A DNA stretch of 64,000 bases from Halieaceae bacterium (GTDB taxonomy: Bacteria > Pseudomonadota > Gammaproteobacteria > Pseudomonadales > Halieaceae): the NCBI GenBank assembly GCA_028280635.1, contig JANQLM010000014.1, forward strand, positions 62,001-126,000. The letters run 5' to 3'. Below, piece by piece: positions 33,143 through 41,901 of this stretch. Each line of letters starts with the position of its first letter. Position 1 is the stretch's first letter. The notes under the pieces were generated by a model that worked only from the letters and a program-made list of their open reading frames with translations, ran no database searches and was not told the origin of the DNA. A program made the position numbers and the translations under genes.

Positions 33143-33784
33143 TTAGTCCAGCTCTCGCAGCGGCCGGTCCGGCTTGGCATAGCTGAAACGGGCCAGCCGC
33201 CGGGCCTGGTAGTAAGCGTCCAGACCGCCCACTGTCACGCTGTCCAGGGCGCCGAGGTCTATCCAGCCGTCTTCGGCAACGGCGCCTTCATCCACCTGAA
33301 CCTCCACGATCTCGCCAATCACCAGGTGGGTGCCGTTCAGTTCTATGTCAACCGTCTGGCGGTGTTCGAGGCCAATGCGCAGCCGGCTTTCTGCCACGTA
33401 GGGCGCCTTCAGGCGTTCCGAATACTCCGGGCTGAGGCCCACCGCATCAAACTCGGAAACGCCCTCGTTGTAGCGGGCGCTGGTCTGGTGGGCGGCTGCG
33501 ACAATGCCGCTGTGCACGTGATTAACGGTGTAGGCGCCCGTGGCGGTAATGTTCTCCAGGGTGTGGCGGCGGACGCTACTGGGCCGACTCACCAGCCCCA
33601 GCAGCGGCGGGTTGGCGCCGATGTGTACCACGGAACTGAAAACGGCCAGGTTGTCCTGGCCGTCCGGACCACGGGTGCCTACCAGGCTGGCCGGTTTGAA
33701 CCCTGTCAGGGCGTTCACGAAGAATACCCGGTGGCGGTCATCCATGGCGGCGATGTCTTCGCCGCCGAATGTGCTGAGGGTCAA
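33143..33784 (-). CDS. Flavin-reductase-like FMN-binding protein
   Basis: This encodes 213 residues. The split-barrel flavin-binding fold is recognised by NALTGFKPASLVGTRG, NLAVFSSVVHIGANPPLLG and RRHTLENITATGAYTVNHV. Members bind FMN and act as flavin reductases or flavoproteins of unknown role. I chose a TTG start at 33784: it lies directly after the stop of the glutathione peroxidase gene and gives the N-terminus MTLSTFGGEDIAAMDDRHR, similar to family starts as I recall them. The next ATG at 33745 is the conservative alternative. Longer frames run into the peroxidase gene. Confidence 0.78.
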   Translation of the reverse strand: MTLSTFGGEDIAAMDDRHRVFFVNALTGFKPASLVGTRGPDGQDNLAVFSSVVHIGANPPLLGLVSRPSSVRRHTLENITATGAYTVNHVHSGIVAAAHQTSARYNEGVSEFDAVGLSPEYSERLKAPYVAESRLRIGLEHRQTVDIELNGTHLVIGEIVEVQVDEGAVAEDGWIDLGALDSVTVGGLDAYYQARRLARFSYAKPDRPLRELD

Positions 33785-33785
33785 G

Positions 33786-34331
33786 CTACTGAGCGGCCAG
33801 CGCGCTCTCGATCGCCTGGCGCAGTTCCGCATCTTCGGGCCTGGTGCTGCTGTCCCACTTGGCGACCACATTGCCGTCCCGGTCGATCAGGTACTTGGTG
33901 AAGTTCCAGCGCGGTGCGCCCTGGGCTTCCGCCAGTTGCGCGAACATTGGGTGGGCGTTGGTGCCTTTGACGGGAATCTCCGAGTACATGTCAAAGGTCA
34001 CCCCGTAGTTGATGTAGCAGATCTCGGCTGTCTTCTCCGCGCTGTCCGCTTCCTGGTTGAAGGAGTCAGAGGGGAAGCCGGCCACTGCCAGGCCCTTGTC
34101 CCTGTAGTCCTGGTACAGCGCTTCGAGACCCTTGAACTGGGGCGTATAGCCGCAGTGGCTGGCGGTGTTGATTACCAGCACCGGCTTGCCTTCGTAGGCC
34201 TGGCAAAGGTTCACCGAGTCGCGGGAACGCAGCTTCTGCATGTCGTGGTTGAGGACGTCCGGGCAACTGGCCAATGTGTCGAAGGACAGGCTCAGTGCGA
34301 GGGTGGCGAATACGGCGCGCAGGGTCATCAT
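33786..34331 (-). CDS. Exported glutathione peroxidase
   Basis: This encodes 181 residues. A signal peptide (about 21 residues, ending TLAS) precedes a thioredoxin-fold peroxidase with the catalytic cysteine in NTASHCGYTPQFKGLEALY, FPSDSFNQ with the conserved Gln, and WNFTKYLID with the Trp/Asn pair. The active site uses Cys, not selenocysteine. The enzyme should reduce hydroperoxides in the periplasm, taking electrons from thioredoxin-like donors or glutathione. The ATG at 34331 has GGAG six bases upstream; an adjacent second ATG is possible. It is co-oriented with, and abuts, the flavin-reductase-like gene. Confidence 0.9.
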   Translation of the reverse strand: MMTLRAVFATLALSLSFDTLASCPDVLNHDMQKLRSRDSVNLCQAYEGKPVLVINTASHCGYTPQFKGLEALYQDYRDKGLAVAGFPSDSFNQEADSAEKTAEICYINYGVTFDMYSEIPVKGTNAHPMFAQLAEAQGAPRWNFTKYLIDRDGNVVAKWDSSTRPEDAELRQAIESALAAQ

Positions 34332-34502
34332 CGATATCTCCTGATTCTGTGTGCAGAGGTGTAAGGGTGGGTGCATGGTATGTGTTTGCCTGCCCCCGGG
34401 CTATTTACGCTTGTGCTTTGGTGGGAGCCTGGCTTTTCGCAGACCGCGACTGAACTGGAGTTGTACGAAACTACTACGGTGCCCGGGGCACCGTCGAGAT
34501 GG

Positions 34503-34742
34503 CTACTCCCTGTTGCGGGCCGCCCGGCTGCACAGCTCAATATCGTTCTGCGCGGTATTGAGTCCCAGCCAGCTCCACAGGTAGCAGCGGGCCAGCAAAC
34601 CGTTCAGCACAAGGAATGCTGCGATCACGAGGACGATGAGTTCCAGCAGGCCGATTTCCGGCTGGGTCAGTGCGATTGTCGCCAGTACACAGCCCAACAA
34701 CGGCCTAACAACTCTTTCGAACAGGCTCAGATTGGGTTTCAT
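34503..34742 (-). CDS. Small membrane protein, DUF2892 (YgaP-like)
   Basis: This encodes 79 residues with two hydrophobic segments (about residues 12-27 and 32-52) and the motif NGLLARCYLWSWLG, in which the cysteine lies close to the second helix. This is the DUF2892 pattern, as in the membrane part of the sulfur-transfer protein YgaP. There is no rhodanese domain here. The function is unknown. It is divergent from the sortase gene. Confidence 0.7.
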   Translation of the reverse strand: MKPNLSLFERVVRPLLGCVLATIALTQPEIGLLELIVLVIAAFLVLNGLLARCYLWSWLGLNTAQNDIELCSRAARNRE

Positions 34743-34843
34743 GTGGACGGATACGAGAAATTCGAGGGTTTGGATGATTCACAGGCGGCTTTTTTTTCAC
34801 CTACACTGTTGAAGCCAAAAACCGCCATGGATGCTGCCGGATT

Positions 34844-35512
34844 GTGCTGAATTGGAAGCATGAGTTTTGTATCTTGCGCGGCGCTGAGCTGGGCTGCTGG
34901 ACAGCCGGCCTGGTGCTGACCGGCGCATTCCTGGGCCACTCCGTACTGGCAGAGGTGCATCGCCAGCAGGGCATCGCCGACATGGCCGACACCCCGGCGC
35001 CGACACTGTCCACGGCACTGTCTGTATCTCGTGCGCCAGACCAGAGCCTGTGGTCGTCCTCCCGAATCGCTGCCTGGCGGGCCAGTGCGCCCCAGCCGCC
35101 GTTGGCGGTGCTGGAAATACCCTCCCTCGGCCTCGAAGTGCCCGTGTTCCAGGGTGATATGGAGCGCGGCCCGGCCTGGATCAAGGGGACCGCACGGCCG
35201 GGCCAGCCCGGCAATACCGGCATCTCCGGCCACCGCGACGGCTATTTTCGCGCCCTGAAGGACGCCGGGCTGGGGGACAGCCTCAGCCTGCGCACCGCGG
35301 GCCGTGTGCAGCGCTACGTGGTCGACGACATTCGCATCGTCGATCCCCTGGATGTTGAGGTGCTGGATCCCACCGACACACAAACGCTCACCCTGGTGAC
35401 CTGCTATCCCTTCTATTTCATCGGTTCCGCCCCGCAGCGCTATATCGTCAGGGCGCGGCTCGATGAATCCGTTGCCACCGCCGCTATCGGCGACTACCAA
35501 AAGGAGCTTTGA
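34844..35512 (+). CDS. Sortase (proteobacterial type)
   Basis: This encodes 222 residues. An N-terminal signal anchor (about 17-36) is followed by a sortase barrel with the catalytic His130 in GISGHRDGYF, Cys187 in LTLVTCYPF and Arg199 in APQRY. The enzyme is a transpeptidase that cleaves an LPxTx-type signal near the C-terminus of an exported protein and attaches it elsewhere. The next gene, one base later, encodes a protein ending in an LPATA-plus-helix-plus-basic-tail signal, so substrate and enzyme are paired. Sortases are rare in Gram-negative bacteria, where the attachment site is not established. GTG at 34844 is the start that includes the anchor. Confidence 0.9.
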   Translation: MLNWKHEFCILRGAELGCWTAGLVLTGAFLGHSVLAEVHRQQGIADMADTPAPTLSTALSVSRAPDQSLWSSSRIAAWRASAPQPPLAVLEIPSLGLEVPVFQGDMERGPAWIKGTARPGQPGNTGISGHRDGYFRALKDAGLGDSLSLRTAGRVQRYVVDDIRIVDPLDVEVLDPTDTQTLTLVTCYPFYFIGSAPQRYIVRARLDESVATAAIGDYQKEL

Positions 35513-35513
35513 G

Positions 35514-36098
35514 ATGAGCTTGAAGAGACTGTCCCTGATCGCAACCCTGCTGGGGCTGATTGCCGGGCCCCAGGTCAATGCCCAAAAGGACCTGACCTGC
35601 AGTGATATTGAATGGTCCCGGGTGGTTACCGACCAGTACTCAAACATAGACCAGGCCTGTAACGCGGTCATGGTGAAAAACGGTGAGCTGTTTGCCCGCA
35701 TCTCCGTGGAGATCCAGCGCGTGCGCAACAACAACCTGACCTTCAGGGTATTGAATAATGACGGTAGTTCCGGCGGCATCTACACCCAGAATGTCGGCTC
35801 TGCCTGGACCGCCAGTATCGGCGGTGAAACCTATCGCGCCCGCGACCTGTACCGCGGCCAGCGACTGAACGTCTACCTGCCGCCGGATCGCTGGGCGGTG
35901 ATTCACGAAGATGCGGATGGCCCGGACATGGAAGATGCCATTCCGCTGGCGGCTGCCCCCATGCTGCCGGCCACCGCCAGCCAGTGGCCGCTGGTGGGTA
36001 CCCTCGGCGCCGGCCTGCTGTTGTTGGGCGCGGCATTCACCCTGCTGCGCACGCAGCGGGCTCGCCAACCGGTGGCGCGTCGCATCGAGCGCCGCTAG
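35514..36098 (+). CDS. Sortase substrate with LPATA sorting signal
   Basis: This encodes 194 residues. A signal peptide ends near VNAQ (residue 24). A soluble part with two cysteines (Cys29 and Cys49) follows, then a sorting signal: LPATA at residues 151-155, a hydrophobic helix at about 159-178 and an Arg-rich tail. This is the three-part pattern of a sortase substrate. The ribosome site AAGGAG lies in the end of the sortase gene and the gap is one base, so the two genes form an operon. I recognise no function in the mature domain. The protein may be a surface or periplasmic structural element. Confidence 0.85.
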   Translation: MSLKRLSLIATLLGLIAGPQVNAQKDLTCSDIEWSRVVTDQYSNIDQACNAVMVKNGELFARISVEIQRVRNNNLTFRVLNNDGSSGGIYTQNVGSAWTASIGGETYRARDLYRGQRLNVYLPPDRWAVIHEDADGPDMEDAIPLAAAPMLPATASQWPLVGTLGAGLLLLGAAFTLLRTQRARQPVARRIERR

Positions 36099-36122
36099 GT
36101 CTCACATTCCGATGACAAAAAA

Positions 36123-36147
36123 GCCGGGCTTGTTGCCCGGCGTTTTT
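36123..36147 (+). terminator. Intrinsic terminator of the sortase operon
   Basis: GCCGGGC-TTGTT-GCCCGGC is a perfect 7-bp stem followed by GTTTTT. The preceding A run makes it active in the leftward direction as well, toward the gene ending at 36175. Confidence 0.88.
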
Positions 36148-36174
36148 GATGCTGCGCGCCAGCCTGAGCCGCGT

Positions 36175-36516
36175 CTAGTCGTCGACCCAGACCTTGCGAA
36201 TCGGCTCACCGAAATCGTCGTAAATGGTCTTGCGCCGCGGCTGCGGCAGGCGTGAGCGCTTGGGGACGCTGCGCCGGCTGCGCTTGAGCTGCGAGCGGCG
36301 GGACTCGATGGCGGCCACCACTTCCGGCAGGAAGGTGCGTGAACTGCGCGGCTCGGAAAACAGGCGGCTGGACTGGAAGGTGTGGGGTTTACCGGGGTCG
36401 GTGCCGGTAGCGCCGGCGGGCACCTGCTCTACCTTGCCGCCCTTGTTCAGGTAGCGTCGGGTTTCCTGTTCCAGCGCGGCGCGCAGGTCTGCTTTGGTGG
36501 GGAGTTTTTTGACCAT
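36175..36516 (-). CDS. Small basic protein, unknown function
   Basis: This encodes 113 residues. The N-terminal 40 residues (DLRAALEQETRRYLNKGG, then KVEQVPAGATG) form a probable helix followed by a short conserved-looking turn. The rest is Arg/Ser-rich and probably disordered, ending in an acidic VWVDD. I do not recognise a named family. It is co-oriented with and 25 bases downstream of the XRE gene, so the two may be transcribed together. The basic nature would allow nucleic-acid binding, but that is only inference. Confidence 0.6.
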   Translation of the reverse strand: MVKKLPTKADLRAALEQETRRYLNKGGKVEQVPAGATGTDPGKPHTFQSSRLFSEPRSSRTFLPEVVAAIESRRSQLKRSRRSVPKRSRLPQPRRKTIYDDFGEPIRKVWVDD

Positions 36517-36541
36517 AATCGGCAGATCATAGCACTGCCTA

Positions 36542-37336
36542 TCAGCGCTTGGGAGCTTTCTTCCCGGCGCTGCTTTTGGGGCGGGCCGCTCCCGCTTTCG
36601 CCCGCGAGGATTTTGCTTTTCCCGCCGTTTTCTTTGCCGCCTTGCGGGCCCGGGCTTGCTTGCGAGCGGGCTTGGAGACAGCTTCCACGGCGACCTTGGG
36701 CTCCTTGCGCTTTTTGGGCGCGGGGGCGAGCGCCGCCTGGGTGGCGGCCTTTTCCTTTTGCATCACGTCCAGCACCAGGGTGGTCGCCGCATCGACGTAT
36801 TCCACCAGCCGGTCGTACTCGTCGTCGTTCAGTGCCCGCAGGTCGTCGTGCTTGCGGTAGAGATTGATCCAGCGCCGCTCGCGCTCGAACTGCACCGGCA
36901 GCACCATCACGCCCCACTGTTCGAGGGTGTCACCCAGTGCCGGGTTGTAGGTGCGCATAAACTTGACCAGGAAGGGAATCGGGTCGTGGCGTGCAATCAG
37001 CGAGGCGGCCCGGAAAGCCAGCTCCAGCGGCATGATGCGGTCACCGCTTTCGATATCTTCCAGCAGATTGTCGTCCTTGACCCCCAGCGCCACGGTCAGG
37101 TCTCGCAGGCTCATGCCGGCGGTCTCGCGGGCGTCGCGCAGGAAGCGGCCGGCCTCGGCCATGGCTTCGAGGCGTTCGGGTTCCAGGCTCTTCAGCACTG
37201 TCGACTGCAGCCAGTTCTCACCAAACATCAGGGTCATGGCCGCGGTAGAACGCGCCACGTCCAGGGTCTGCCCCGCGACCTGTCCGGTCAGGCGGGTGAG
37301 CTGTTCCAGCAGGGAGCGCTCCCGTTCTTCGCTCAT
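36542..37336 (-). CDS. XRE-type HTH protein with histone-H1-like tail
   Basis: This encodes 264 residues. About residues 61-110 are an XRE/Cro-type helix-turn-helix (LRDARETAGMSLRDLTVALG, then DDNLLEDIESG). A helical middle region follows, and residues about 200-264 are almost only Lys, Ala, Arg, Pro and Ser, like histone H1 or the AlgP tail. It is likely a DNA-binding protein with non-specific tail contacts, perhaps nucleoid-associated. The start ATG at 37336 has a plausible ribosome site. The WS/DGAT at 45956 has a similar tail, which is worth noting. Confidence 0.75.
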   Translation of the reverse strand: MSEERERSLLEQLTRLTGQVAGQTLDVARSTAAMTLMFGENWLQSTVLKSLEPERLEAMAEAGRFLRDARETAGMSLRDLTVALGVKDDNLLEDIESGDRIMPLELAFRAASLIARHDPIPFLVKFMRTYNPALGDTLEQWGVMVLPVQFERERRWINLYRKHDDLRALNDDEYDRLVEYVDAATTLVLDVMQKEKAATQAALAPAPKKRKEPKVAVEAVSKPARKQARARKAAKKTAGKAKSSRAKAGAARPKSSAGKKAPKR

Positions 37337-37367
37337 GCTAATGCCTCGCGGCAGGGTTTAGCGCAGT

Positions 37368-37952
37368 CTAGGGCTTTACGGCAGCGCCGTGAACTCCCAG
37401 GTAGTGGGAGCTGAGCGCGGGAGGCTCTTCCAGTTGGCTGTTGATCTCATACACCCGCTCGTAGCGCGTCTCACGGATCAGCCAGCGACCGTCCACTTTC
37501 TGGTAGCGGTCCCAGTACAGCGCGGTGCCGGTGGTAAAGAAGCGGTGATCGAGAATCCACATATTATCGGCGAGATACCAGATGCCGGTGGCCTCGGTGT
37601 CGCTCAGTATCTGAATCTCCGGGTGATGCCCGTTGTGGTGGCCCACGGCCTGGCTGTTGAAGGCCTGGCCGACATTGCTGACATACTCGTCCTTGCCGGA
37701 AAGCTGCCACTCATAGCTGCCGCCCTTGAAGTGCACGTGCACCTCATCGTGGAACAGGGTGGCCAGCTCTTCCAGATTGGCGGTGTCGATACACCGAAAG
37801 TAGGCATACTTGAGCTGCCGTATCGCCTCCATATCCATCAGCCGCTGCACATCCCGCCGCAGCGCCTCGATATCCCCATCGCTGGCCTCCAGCGGCAGCC
37901 CCTCACCAATCCCCATATGCGCCTTGTTAAGCACCGCCCGTTGCTCAGCCAT
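37368..37952 (-). CDS. SnoaL/NTF2-like protein
   Basis: This encodes 194 residues. The core (about residues 30-185) has the cone-shaped NTF2-like fold typical of SnoaL-like proteins: MEAIRQLKYAYFRCIDTANLE, LFHDEVHVHFKGG, then DRYQKVDGRWLIRETRYER. Family members include polyketide cyclases, steroid isomerases and proteins of unknown role; the ligand here is unknown. The 196 bp between this gene and rapA hold no gene or hairpin that I can support. Confidence 0.82.
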   Translation of the reverse strand: MAEQRAVLNKAHMGIGEGLPLEASDGDIEALRRDVQRLMDMEAIRQLKYAYFRCIDTANLEELATLFHDEVHVHFKGGSYEWQLSGKDEYVSNVGQAFNSQAVGHHNGHHPEIQILSDTEATGIWYLADNMWILDHRFFTTGTALYWDRYQKVDGRWLIRETRYERVYEINSQLEEPPALSSHYLGVHGAAVKP

Positions 37953-38148
37953 ACCCGCTCCTCCGGTATTTCATTGAGCTTATCTTAGCTTCGAGACCTT
38001 GATTCTTAGGTACAGGTATTCATTCCAGTAGGAATTCGCACACTTAGATAAGGAAAGGTTTGAGCTTTGAAACCGTGCGTGCAGCATGTGTCCGGGGAAG
38101 CGGTACTCCCTGCTTGCGCCCGTATTACGGAGCACTATCTGAAGGAGC

Positions 38149-40923
38149 TTAGACAGAGATGATCAGGCGCAGGCCCTGGAGCTGCAGGGAGGCGTGGGTG
38201 ATATGGATCGCGCATTCTTCGATGCGGTGGGTGATGTGGTCGATCTCTGCCTGGCGGATGGCCGGGTTGATGGCGCGCAGGGCCTCCAGGCGGGACTGCT
38301 CGGCGCCCAGCTCTTCACGCATGCGCGCCTCGGCTGTGGCGAGAATATCTTCGCGGCGGGTATCGGCCAGGGCGCCGGCGTGCTGCATCTTTTCTTCCAC
38401 CTGGCCGTGCACCTGCTTGATGATCTGCAGGGCTACCGGCTTTTTCACTTTTTCGCACAGCTCGTTGAGGCGGGCGTGGGGCATGATTTCGGCGAGGTCC
38501 TTGCCGCGGCTGTCCACCAGCAGGCGGATCGGGGAGAGGGACAGGAAGCGCTCCACCTGCAGGTACCTGGGCGCGACGCAGTTGATGCAGTAGATGCACT
38601 CCAGCAGCATGGTGCCGGCGGGGATGCCCTTCAGTGACAGGGTGGCAATGGCCGCGTTGCCGAGCTCGGTGGCGGTGACCATGTCCATGGCCTCCACCAG
38701 GATCGGATGCTCCCAGGTGAGGAAGGCCATATCCTCCCGGGACAGGGCCTGTTCGCGGCTGAAAGTGACGGTGGTGCCGTCTTCCTGCACGCCGGGGAAG
38801 TGACCGGTCAACATGTGGTCGGTGGGGCGCAGGATAACGGCGTGCTCTGAATGGAATTCCTGGTCCACGCCGTAGCTGTCGCACAGCAACTCGAGGTAGT
38901 CGCGCAGCTCGTTGCTGGCCTCGGCTGACTCGATGTCGGCAATCATGGCGGTGGCTTCCACAGGTTTGCAGGAATTGCGCTCCAGCAGTCGGTCGCGGCC
39001 CTCGCGCAGCTCGGCGCGGGTGCGGGCGGTGAATGCGGCGCTGTCGGTAATCAGGGCGTCGAGCCGGTCGTCCGGCGCCAGCAACTGTTCCCGCAGCCGG
39101 GTTTCAAACTCCTGGAAGATGGCAAAGCCTGCCGAGCAGCTCTCCTCAAACTGGTTGAGCCCCTCGTGGTACCAGCGCAGCAGGGTTTCCTGGGCGGTGC
39201 CTTCCAGGTAGGGCACGTGAATATCGACCTGCCGGGTCTGGCCAATGCGGTCCAGGCGGCCGATGCGTTGTTCCAGCAGGTCCGGGTTGAGGGGCAGGTC
39301 GAACAGCACCAGGTGGTGGGCAAACTGGAAGTTACGGCCCTCGGAGCCGATCTCGGAACACACCAGGGTCTGGGCGCCGCCCTCCGTGTCGGCGAAATAG
39401 GCCGCGGCACGGTCGCGCTCGAGAATGGTGAGTCCCTCGTAGAAAGCGGCGCTGCGAATACCGGCCCGCAGGTGCAGGTAGTGCTCCAGGGCAATCGCGG
39501 TGTCTGCATGGGCGCAGATCACCAGCACTTTTTCCGGGCGCAGTTCCTTGAGCTTCTGTTCCAGCCAGCTTACTCGCGGGTCGTCGCCCACCCAGGATTC
39601 GTCGCTGCTGAGGGTGTCCGGGTAGAGCGCGGCCGTGACCGGGTCGTCGCCGTTGCCGGGTGTTGCCGGTGCGGGCAGCGGGTGGGCGTGTAGTTTGCGC
39701 TGCGGGAAACCGCTGATGCCGGCGCGGGAATTGCGGAACAGCACCCGGCCGGTGCCGTGGCGGTCCAGCAGCGCGGCGACCGCCTGCTCGTTCTCACCGG
39801 CGGCCTCGAGTTTTTCAAGCTCTTCGTTCAATGCCCGGTAACCCTGTTCCTCGGTCATGAACTGTTCGAGATCGTGGAAGCGGTCCGGGTCCAGCAGCCG
39901 CAGGCGGGCGAAGTGGCTGGCCTGGCCCACCTGCTCCGGCGTGGCGGTCAGCAATAGCAGGCCGGCGGCCTGCCGTGACAGGGCCTCGATGAAGCGGTAG
40001 TCCTCGCCGGCTGCTTCCGGCGTCCAGTGCAGGTGGTGGGCTTCGTCCAGCACCGCCAGGTCCCAGCCGGCCTCAATCGCCTGTTGCTGCAGTTCAGGGT
40101 TGGACTCGAACAGGGCCAGGCTGGTCAGCACCAACTGTTCCGCTTCGAAGGGGTTGCCGGCGCCCATCTCCTCGGCTACTGCGTCGGGAAAGGGGTTGTC
40201 TTCATCCAGCGCCGCCATGGCCTCAATGCGCTCGGCATCGAACAGGGCAAAGTGCAGGTTGAAGCGGCGCAGCATCTCTACCAGCCACTGGTGCAACAGG
40301 GTTTCCGGCACGATGATCAGCACCCGGGAGGCGCGCCCGGTCAGCAACTGCTGCTGGATGATCATGCCGGCTTCGATGGTCTTGCCCAGGCCTACTTCAT
40401 CGGCCAGCAGTACCCGCGGCGCATGGCGGCGGCCCACTTCGGCTGCGATATAGACCTGGTGCGGCAGCAAGCTGGTGCGAGAGCCGACCAGACCGCGGGC
40501 CGGGGACTGTTGCAGCCGGTCGAGTTGCTGCAGGGTCGCCACCCGCAGGGCGAAGTCACCATTGCGGTCGAAGTGGCCGTTGAGCAGGCGTTGCTGGGGA
40601 GTCGTCAACTGGACGAAGCAATCCAGCTCCAGCTCGCTGATGGTGACTTCCGCGTCGTGATGGTCGAGACCGGTGTAGAACAGGATGCCCTGTTGCTCGG
40701 TGACTTCGGTCACCACCAGCTCCACCTCGTCCAGGGTGGTGACATGATCACCCGCCTTGAAGCGCAGCCGGGTCAGCGGTGCGTTCTCACTGGCATAGGT
40801 GCGTTCTTCGGCGACGGCCGGGAAGCTCACGGTGACCCGGCGGCCGTCGAGCTCGGCGATGATGCCGAGACCCAACTGGGTGTCCGCGTGGCTTACCCAG
40901 CGTTGTCCTACGATGTAATCCAC
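38149..40923 (-). CDS. rapA: RNA polymerase-associated ATPase RapA
   Basis: This encodes 924 residues of the Swi2/Snf2 family. The N-terminal tandem Tudor-like region opens with YIVGQRWVSHADTQLGLG. The helicase core has Walker A LLADEVGLGKTIEAG at about residues 172-186, VLDEAHHLHW (DExH), SEIGSEGRNFQFAHHLVLFD and the motif VI stretch QRIGRLDRIGQ. A RapA-specific C-terminal region completes it. RapA binds core RNA polymerase and helps recycle it after transcription. Length and order of domains match the family, which runs near 950-970 residues. It is convergent with no close partner and divergent from nothing of note; the assignment is firm. Confidence 0.95.
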   Translation of the reverse strand: MDYIVGQRWVSHADTQLGLGIIAELDGRRVTVSFPAVAEERTYASENAPLTRLRFKAGDHVTTLDEVELVVTEVTEQQGILFYTGLDHHDAEVTISELELDCFVQLTTPQQRLLNGHFDRNGDFALRVATLQQLDRLQQSPARGLVGSRTSLLPHQVYIAAEVGRRHAPRVLLADEVGLGKTIEAGMIIQQQLLTGRASRVLIIVPETLLHQWLVEMLRRFNLHFALFDAERIEAMAALDEDNPFPDAVAEEMGAGNPFEAEQLVLTSLALFESNPELQQQAIEAGWDLAVLDEAHHLHWTPEAAGEDYRFIEALSRQAAGLLLLTATPEQVGQASHFARLRLLDPDRFHDLEQFMTEEQGYRALNEELEKLEAAGENEQAVAALLDRHGTGRVLFRNSRAGISGFPQRKLHAHPLPAPATPGNGDDPVTAALYPDTLSSDESWVGDDPRVSWLEQKLKELRPEKVLVICAHADTAIALEHYLHLRAGIRSAAFYEGLTILERDRAAAYFADTEGGAQTLVCSEIGSEGRNFQFAHHLVLFDLPLNPDLLEQRIGRLDRIGQTRQVDIHVPYLEGTAQETLLRWYHEGLNQFEESCSAGFAIFQEFETRLREQLLAPDDRLDALITDSAAFTARTRAELREGRDRLLERNSCKPVEATAMIADIESAEASNELRDYLELLCDSYGVDQEFHSEHAVILRPTDHMLTGHFPGVQEDGTTVTFSREQALSREDMAFLTWEHPILVEAMDMVTATELGNAAIATLSLKGIPAGTMLLECIYCINCVAPRYLQVERFLSLSPIRLLVDSRGKDLAEIMPHARLNELCEKVKKPVALQIIKQVHGQVEEKMQHAGALADTRREDILATAEARMREELGAEQSRLEALRAINPAIRQAEIDHITHRIEECAIHITHASLQLQGLRLIISV

Positions 40924-40979
40924 AGACTGATACAGCAGCTTGAAAGTGGCGCGGATTCTAGCACGGTGTTCAGGCCCTA

Positions 40980-41804
40980 TTAAGCGGCAGCGCCGTTTTC
41001 CGCGAAGAACAGCCGCAGGCTGTTGTGCCAGGCCTGGCGCAGCAGGTGTTCCACCTCATAACCCTTCACCTGGGCCACTTTCTCGGCCACGAAGGGCAGG
41101 TAGAAGGGCGCATTGGGTTTGCCGCGATAAGGCACGGGTGTCAGGTAGGGCGCATCAGTCTCCAGCAGCAACTGGTCAAGCGGTGTGGCGGCGACCACTT
41201 CGCGCACATTGTCGGCACGGTTAAAGGTGGCAATGCCATTGAAGCCCAGGCAGAAGCCTTCGCCGAGGCAGTACTCGGCCAGTGCCATGCCCGAGGTAAA
41301 GCTGTGGATCACGCCCTTGCGAGCGAGCTTGCCGGAGAAGTTCGCGAGGATGGCGCGAGTGTCCTCATCCGCTTCGCGCGTGTGTACCACGATGGGCATG
41401 TCGGTATCCGCGGCAATCTGTAGCTGGGCTTCGAATACCTGGCACTGCACGCTGCGGTCGGCGTGGTCGTAGTAGTAGTCCAGGCCGATTTCGCCGACGG
41501 CGAGAATATGTTCGCTGGCCATGCGTTCGCGGATGGTGTCGCCCACAGCGGCGGTGTATTTCTCCGCTTCGTGGGGGTGAATACCCTGGGTGCCCCACAC
41601 GCCGTCGTGTGTGCGGGCCAGGCTGTCTACCGTATCCAGGTTGTCCGGAGAAACTGCAATAGTAACGATGCGCTCAATACCCACCTCGCGGGAGCGCGCC
41701 AGGGTGTCGTCCAGCTCCGTCGCCTCCAGGTAGTCCAGGTGGCAGTGGGTCTCCATGATCGGATGCTGGAAACGCGGAATCTCGCGGCGGTTCTTCTTGC
41801 TCAT
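40980..41804 (-). CDS. TatD-family metal-dependent hydrolase
   Basis: This encodes 274 residues of the TatD amidohydrolase family. Metal-site motifs are METHCHLDYLE near the N-terminus, GEIGLDYYY, PIVVHTREADED, HSFTSG and LLETDAPYLTP. These enzymes act as 3'-5' exonucleases or DNases with divalent metals; the exact role of each paralog differs. The start at 41804 (MSKKNRREI) is chosen because the region upstream would overlap the divergent DUF3667 gene; its ribosome site is only moderate. It is followed after 56 bases by rapA. Confidence 0.88.
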   Translation of the reverse strand: MSKKNRREIPRFQHPIMETHCHLDYLEATELDDTLARSREVGIERIVTIAVSPDNLDTVDSLARTHDGVWGTQGIHPHEAEKYTAAVGDTIRERMASEHILAVGEIGLDYYYDHADRSVQCQVFEAQLQIAADTDMPIVVHTREADEDTRAILANFSGKLARKGVIHSFTSGMALAEYCLGEGFCLGFNGIATFNRADNVREVVAATPLDQLLLETDAPYLTPVPYRGKPNAPFYLPFVAEKVAQVKGYEVEHLLRQAWHNSLRLFFAENGAAA

Positions 41805-41901
41805 AGTCTGCGGATACGGTTGGCTGCGGCATTCGGCTCCGGGGTGGCGCGGGCTTTCACCGGGCCTCGGCGGCGGCGTATTATGCCACGGCATGGAAAG
41901 C

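Noticed and set aside
34739-35779. Long leftward frame of 346 codons opposite the sortase gene
   Set aside because: It lies over the well-supported sortase and substrate start, its product has no recognisable domain, and it is a GC-rich antisense shadow.
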